From: G965247775 sp965247775
GTDB lineage: Bacteria; Chloroflexota; Dehalococcoidia; Bin125
Assembly (NCBI GenBank): GCA_965247775.1
Contig: OZ252031.1
Coordinates: 248,001 to 312,000, forward strand
Length of the DNA: 64,000 bases
Direction of reading: 5' to 3'
Position numbers and translations under genes: made by a program. Shown one piece after another: positions 60,042 through 64,000 of the stretch (within the stretch, counting starts at the first letter, position 1; each line of letters begins with the position of its first letter). The notes under the pieces were generated by a model that was not told the DNA's origin, made no database searches, and saw only the letters and a list, made by a program, of their open reading frames with translations.

Positions 60042-60135
60042 GCCCGCGAACGTCCTCCCGCGCGGGGGTGCCCCCCCAGCACGCGCGCCAGCACCGTTTG
60101 CGCCGCCCGAACGTCCTCGCGCGCGGGGGTGCCCC
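60042..60135 (+). repeat. Two imperfect direct copies of a ~31-bp unit
   Basis: Units beginning GCCCG(CG)AACGTCCTC and ending GCGCGGGGGTGCCCC, at about 60042-60074 and 60105-60135, separated by 30 bp, downstream of the MBL gene. Only two copies and no other instance noticed in the window. Confidence 0.5.
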
Positions 60136-60177
60136 TGCGCCGCCGCCGCGCCCCCCGTTGGTGGCGGAGCACCCGCG

Positions 60178-60921
60178 CTACCAGGCGGTGTAGCCGCCGT
60201 CGATGAGGAGGTCGGCGCCGGTCATGTATGAGGATTCGTCACTGGCGAGGAAGACGGCGCCGGCGGCGATCTCGTCGGGCTGGCCCAGCCGGCCGAGCAT
60301 GGTGTTGGCGGATTCCTGGGCGGCAGCGCGGGAGGGGAAGTTGCGGAGGTAGCGGTCTGTCTCGACGGGGCCGGGGGAGAGGCAGTTGACGCGGATGCCC
60401 TGGGCCGCGTGGTCGAGCGCCATCGCTTGGGCGAGGCTGATGAGCGCGCCCTTCTGGGCGCAGTACCAAGGGCGGCCCGGCCTGGCAGTGCGGCCGAGCT
60501 GAGAGGCAATGTGAATGATGGAGCCGCCGCCGCCGGCTTCCATCCGCGGGATGGCGGCGCGGGAGAGCAGGAAGGCGCCGTCGACGTTGACGGCCCACGT
60601 GCGGCGCCAGTCGGCCAGGGAGATCTCGGTCAGCGGGGCGAGGGGGAGGTCGGAGATGGCGTTGTTGACGATGACGTCAAGGCCGCCAAAGGTCCCGGCC
60701 GTGCGATCGACGGCCTCGTCGATATCGGATTCTGAGGAGACGTCGCAAGTATGGGCGAGGCAGCGTCCGCCGGACTCGGCGGCGAGGGGTGCGAGCGGGC
60801 CGGGGTTGATGTCGAGAGCGAGGACGCGGGCGCCCTCGGAGAGGAAATGGCGACAGATCGCGCCCCCGATCCCGCCGGCGGCGCCGGTGACGATGGCGAC
60901 TTTGTCGTCGAGCCTGCCCAT
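60178..60921 (-). CDS. SDR-family oxidoreductase
   Basis: A 247-residue classical SDR. TGAAGGIGGAICRHFLSEGA (cofactor), LALDINPGPLAPLAAE with acidic residue (NAD preference), DVIVNNAISDLPLAP (NNA), SIIHIASQLGRTARPGRPWY with Y-x-x-x-K (YCAQKGA) and INCLSPGPVETDRYL-type sequence (VNCLSPGPVET). ATG 60921 has GAGGAG upstream. The reading frame is open upstream into the remains of an alcohol dehydrogenase, but the ribosome binding site and family N terminus favour ATG 60921. Confidence 0.9.
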   Translation of the reverse strand: MGRLDDKVAIVTGAAGGIGGAICRHFLSEGARVLALDINPGPLAPLAAESGGRCLAHTCDVSSESDIDEAVDRTAGTFGGLDVIVNNAISDLPLAPLTEISLADWRRTWAVNVDGAFLLSRAAIPRMEAGGGGSIIHIASQLGRTARPGRPWYCAQKGALISLAQAMALDHAAQGIRVNCLSPGPVETDRYLRNFPSRAAAQESANTMLGRLGQPDEIAAGAVFLASDESSYMTGADLLIDGGYTAW

Positions 60922-60978
60922 GCTGTTTCTCCTCGTCCCGGTGGCGGCTGCCGTCCCGGGGTCGGCGGCCCGCGCACT

Positions 60979-61776
60979 GGCGTTGCGCGTCATGGCCAGG
61001 CCCGTGTCCGTCGTGCCGCCCTCGCCCACGAAGTCGATCACCGCCTCCGCACCGCTGCCGCCGGTCAGCTCCCGCACCGCCTCGACCTCGTCGCCATCGG
61101 CGGCCACCACGTGGTCGGCGCCCAGCTCCTGGGCCAGCCCGCGCGCCGTCTCCGACCGATCGACGACGATGATCGCTGCGGCGCAGAGCGCCCGCAACGA
61201 CTGCAGCCCGATGTGCCCCAGGCCGCCCGCTCCGATGATCACCGCGTATTCGCCCGGCAACAGATGCCGCGACGCCTTCTTCGCCGCACAGTAAGCAGTG
61301 AGGCCGGCGTCCGCGTAGGGCGTCACGTCCTTCGGCGCCAGGCTCTGCGGCAGTGGCACCAGCGTGCGCGCGTTGGTCTTCAGCAGGTCCGCGTAGCCGC
61401 CGTTGGCGTTGATGCCGGGAAGGACGCCGTCCGGCGCATGCATGTCGTTGCCGCGACGCGCAGCTAGCGGATAGCCCCCGCTGACAAGCGGGTGGCAGAT
61501 GGCGGGCGCGCCGGGCGCAAGTCCCTCGACGCCGCTGCCCACCTCCTCTACCCAACCGGCGTTCTCATGCCCCATCACGTACGGCAGCGTCACCTCTACC
61601 TTGTCCCGCCACAGCGCCTCGATCACGTGCAGATCGGTGCGGCAGACTCCCGCTCCACCGACGCGGACGATGACATCCAGCGGACTCTCAATGCGAGGGT
61701 CCGGGACCTCCTCATACACCACCTACTCCGCCTGGCTCACGCTGGGGTCGTACTCATGCAGCACTGCCGCCTTCAT
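60979..61776 (-). pseudogene. Zinc-type alcohol dehydrogenase (MDR), amber codon near 5' end and 3'-truncated
   Basis: From ATG 61776, 17 codons (KAAVLHEYDPSVSQAE) are followed by TAG at 61725-61723. The frame then continues VVYEEVPDPRIESPLDVIVR, GGAGVCRTDLHVIEALWRDK, YVMGHENAGWVEEVGSGVEG, VIIGAGGLGHIGLQSLRALC and EAVIDFVGEGGTTDTGLAMT. Homology stops at TRNA (about 60979) and runs in frame into the SDR leader; about 90 C-terminal residues are missing. The structural-zinc cysteines expected after CHPL are absent. Not functional as it stands. Confidence 0.7.
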
Positions 61777-62059
61777 CGCCGCTCGCTCCCCCTCCGGTGT
61801 CCTTCCGGAAGGTCCGTATAGCACAACCGCGACGGCGGTCCGCCGCGGCCGCCTGGCGATCACGCTGCGAGGGGAGGCGCGCCCTCCCGGACAAGCGGGC
61901 GTGGCGCGCCTCCGTCGTCGGACGCCTGCAGCACGTCGATGAGCGCGCGGCGTGACCCGCGGGATGAGGTTTTGGCACCGCACAGGCAAGGATAGTCTAG
62001 GGGTCGCTCCGGATCCTCGGCCGGCGACGGCCGCAGGAACGCAGCCAAAGGGGGAACCG

Positions 62060-63715
62060 ATGAACGTCCTGGACGCGATCACCGAAATCCTGAAGCGCGA
62101 GGGCGTGAAGCATCTGAGCTGTTACCCGACGACGGCCCTGATCGAGGCCGCGGCGGAGGCGGATATCCGGCCGATCATCTGCCGCCAAGAACGGGTCGGT
62201 GTCGGCATCGCTGACGGCTTCGCACGGGTCAGCAACGGCCGCTCCCCGTCGGTGTTCGCCATGCAGTACGGTCCGGGGGCGGAGAACGCCTTCGCCGGCA
62301 TCGCCACCGCCTTTTCAGATTCGACCCCGCTGCTGCTGCTGCCGCTGGGGCATGCGCTGAGTCGCGATCGGGTGTTCCCGCTCTTCAATGCCACCCGGGT
62401 GTACGAACCCATGACCAAGTCGGTCGAGCAGGTCATCATCCCGGAGCGGATCGTCGACGCCATGCGCCGCGCCTTCGCCCGCATGCAGATCGGGCGCCCA
62501 GGGCCGGTGATGGTGGAGGTGCCCGAGGACGTGGCCGGGCAGCAGATCGATCCGGCGCTCGTCGAGCGTTACGCACCGGTCAAGGTCGCGCGCGCGCAGG
62601 CGGATCGCGCCGATATCGACGCCGCGGCGAAAGCCCTGCTCGCCGCCGAGCGCCCGATCGTTATCGCCGGCGCCGGCGTGCTCTACGCGGAAGCATCCCC
62701 GGAGCTTCAGGAGTTGGCTGAACTGCTGCAGCTGCCGGTGATGACCACCATGGAAGGCAAGAGCGCCATCTCCGAGCGGCATCACCCCCTCGCGCTTGGC
62801 AGCGGCTCCGCCGTGATGAGCGGGCCGGTCCATCGGTTCCTCCGTGATGCGGACCTAGTGCTCGCGGTCGGAACGAGCATGACCCGACACAACATGGTGA
62901 CGCCGGTGCCGCCAGGCAAGACGATCATTCACGCGACCAATGATCCGATCGATCTGCACAAGTCGTACAGAGCCGACTACCCGGTCCTGGGCGACGCGAA
63001 GCTGGTGCTGCGCCAATTCATCGACTGTTGCAGCGATCTTCTTGGCGGCAGATCCCATCGAGAGGACAAGGACGTGGCCGGCGAAATCGCGGCCGCGCGA
63101 GAGTCCTGGCTCGACGAATGGATGCCGAAGTTGACCTCGGACGAGGTTCCCATCAATCCCTACCGCGTGATCTGGGAGCTGATGCAGCATGTCCCCCCCT
63201 CGGAGGCCATCGTCACCCACGACGCGGGCAATCCGCGCTTTGAGATGATGCCCTTCTATCGTTCCGACGGCCCCCGCAGCTACCTCGGCTGGGGCAAATC
63301 GCACCAGCTCGGCACCGGGCTCGGCCTCACCATCGGCGCCAAGCTGGCCGCGCCGGAGAAGTTCTGCATCAACGTCATGGGCGACGCCGCCTTCGGGATG
63401 ACCGGGCTCGACTTCGAGACCGCCGTCCGAACCGATCTGCCGATCTGCACCATGGTGCTGGACAACTCGACCATGGCGGTGGAGACCGGCCACATGCGGA
63501 TCTCGCACGAGAAATACCGCGCTCGCGACGTCGGCGGGGAATATGCCGAGATCGCCCGTTCGCTGGGCGGCTGGTCGGAACGCGTGGAGGACCCTGCTCA
63601 GATCGGCCCCGCGATCCTGCGGGCGAAGCGGGCGACCGAGGAGGGCAGGGCCGCGCTTCTGGATTTCGTCACCGGCGAGGAGTTGGCGCTCTCCCACCGA
63701 GCCGCCTTCGGGTGA
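62060..63715 (+). CDS. TPP-dependent enzyme (acetolactate synthase/benzoylformate decarboxylase-like)
   Basis: A 551-residue three-domain thiamine pyrophosphate enzyme. PYR domain: NVLDAITEILKREGVKHLSC, ICRQERVGVGIADGFARVSN (catalytic Glu), MQYGPGAENAFAGIATAFSD. Central domain: AERPIVIAGAGVLYAEASPE. PP domain: YLGWGKSHQLGTGLGLTIGA, NVMGDAAFGMTGLDFETAVR (GDA...N-type Mg/TPP motif) and CTMVLDNSTMAVETGHM. The substrate is unclear: the family includes oxalyl-CoA, benzoylformate, sulfoacetaldehyde and acetolactate enzymes. AAGGGGG precedes ATG 62060. Confidence 0.88.
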   Translation: MNVLDAITEILKREGVKHLSCYPTTALIEAAAEADIRPIICRQERVGVGIADGFARVSNGRSPSVFAMQYGPGAENAFAGIATAFSDSTPLLLLPLGHALSRDRVFPLFNATRVYEPMTKSVEQVIIPERIVDAMRRAFARMQIGRPGPVMVEVPEDVAGQQIDPALVERYAPVKVARAQADRADIDAAAKALLAAERPIVIAGAGVLYAEASPELQELAELLQLPVMTTMEGKSAISERHHPLALGSGSAVMSGPVHRFLRDADLVLAVGTSMTRHNMVTPVPPGKTIIHATNDPIDLHKSYRADYPVLGDAKLVLRQFIDCCSDLLGGRSHREDKDVAGEIAAARESWLDEWMPKLTSDEVPINPYRVIWELMQHVPPSEAIVTHDAGNPRFEMMPFYRSDGPRSYLGWGKSHQLGTGLGLTIGAKLAAPEKFCINVMGDAAFGMTGLDFETAVRTDLPICTMVLDNSTMAVETGHMRISHEKYRARDVGGEYAEIARSLGGWSERVEDPAQIGPAILRAKRATEEGRAALLDFVTGEELALSHRAAFG

Positions 63716-64000
63716 TCGAACCCAGTACCTACTCGCGAATGCCGGCGAGCCGCGCGCGACGGCCACTCGGTCGCGGGCAGTCCGGTTCCCACGTGGGGAC
63801 CGAACATCGGCATCTCTGACACCGTTCAGGCCGCAGGATCTCCAGACTCAGGACTCCGAAGATCGAAAAGAGCAGGGCTTGAGGCGCTGGCTGATCCGGC
63901 GTTCCGGCAATGCGGATGCGGTTTCGCGAACACACCAGCAAGACAGGATCGCTACTGCAGCATCCCTGCGGCGGCGACGGGCCAGACGGCCTGCACGACC
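63716..64000. other. Gene-free window end
   Basis: Downstream of the TPP enzyme; short frames only, none recognised. Lower GC than the genes. A gene may begin after the window. Confidence 0.35.

Noticed and set aside
60042..60135. Two 31-bp direct repeats as a minimal CRISPR array
   Set aside because: The copies are imperfect, only two exist, and no cas gene is present in the window.

Overview
The window is very GC-rich bacterial DNA with GTG/ATG starts, purine-rich ribosome binding sites and short intergenic gaps. Several features point to a Chloroflexota-like bacterium (Dehalococcoidia, SAR202 or Thermomicrobia-like): lipoprotein solute-binding proteins with long Ala/Pro/Glu linkers, a cobalamin-type MetH, a men-pathway menaquinone cluster, a KamB-like 16S rRNA methyltransferase and many catabolic paralogues. 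This placement is an inference from gene content; there is no rRNA or ribosomal gene in the window to confirm it.

Region 1 (1-17.9 kb) looks like ordinary chromosome. It holds the 3' end of metH, nhaA, and a three-subunit molybdenum hydroxylase with a MoaD-like protein and a DUF3237 protein. These are followed by a KamB-like methyltransferase, a PPOX-fold protein, an inositol monophosphatase, a FIST sensor, and a menaquinone block (menG/ubiE divergent from tetR-menB-menA, with a perfect inverted repeat in front of tetR). The notable item is a CoA-disulfide-reductase/NADH-oxidase-type flavoprotein at 13874-15211 (minus). Its catalytic Cys42 codon is an in-frame UGA, followed at the right distance by a perfect hairpin, so it is a candidate selenoprotein. 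Two CBS-domain proteins, a VOC protein and a tandem TlpA-like thioredoxin follow.

Region 2 (17.9-26.7 kb) is a scarred segment. It has a fragment of a YeeA/MmeI-type DNA methylase, a small zinc-ribbon ORF, a TcmP gene with a 5'-truncated DUF5131 partner, a two-subunit TPP decarboxylase, an FAH-family hydrolase, and an arsenosugar-type glycosyltransferase pair of which one is broken. It also has a CcdA whose first membrane segment sits at the C terminus, an FtsX permease remnant and an IS3-type transposase remnant.

Region 3 (24.8-50.5 kb) is a catabolic/transport island. It contains four proteins each made of three RidA-like domains, three DUF1989 (urea-carboxylase-associated) paralogues (one coupled to a ribbon-helix-helix-like small protein), two isochorismatase-type hydrolases, a BMP-family (nucleoside/purine-type) ABC transporter, an Rbs-type ABC transporter, AzlCD, an SDR, a Gfo/Idh/MocA dehydrogenase and an MBL-fold enzyme. 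RidA plus isochorismatase plus DUF1989 suggests breakdown of small nitrogen-rich amides or N-heterocycles; the substrate cannot be read from the sequence. Both transporter operons carry a strong hairpin between the solute-binding-protein gene and the ATPase gene, and the BMP operon promoter has a perfect CRP-type palindrome next to its -35 box.

Region 4 (50.5-64 kb) contains a decayed aerobic benzoyl-CoA (box) cluster: boxB with compensating frameshifts and an amber codon, a truncated boxC with an opal codon, and a stub of a benzoate-CoA ligase. A YhaN/YhaO-like ATPase-nuclease pair lies between that stub and the stub of an Ldh-family dehydrogenase. Then come an acyl-CoA dehydrogenase, an MBL hydrolase, an SDR preceded by a broken zinc alcohol dehydrogenase, and a large TPP enzyme. 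No tRNA, rRNA or CRISPR array was seen.
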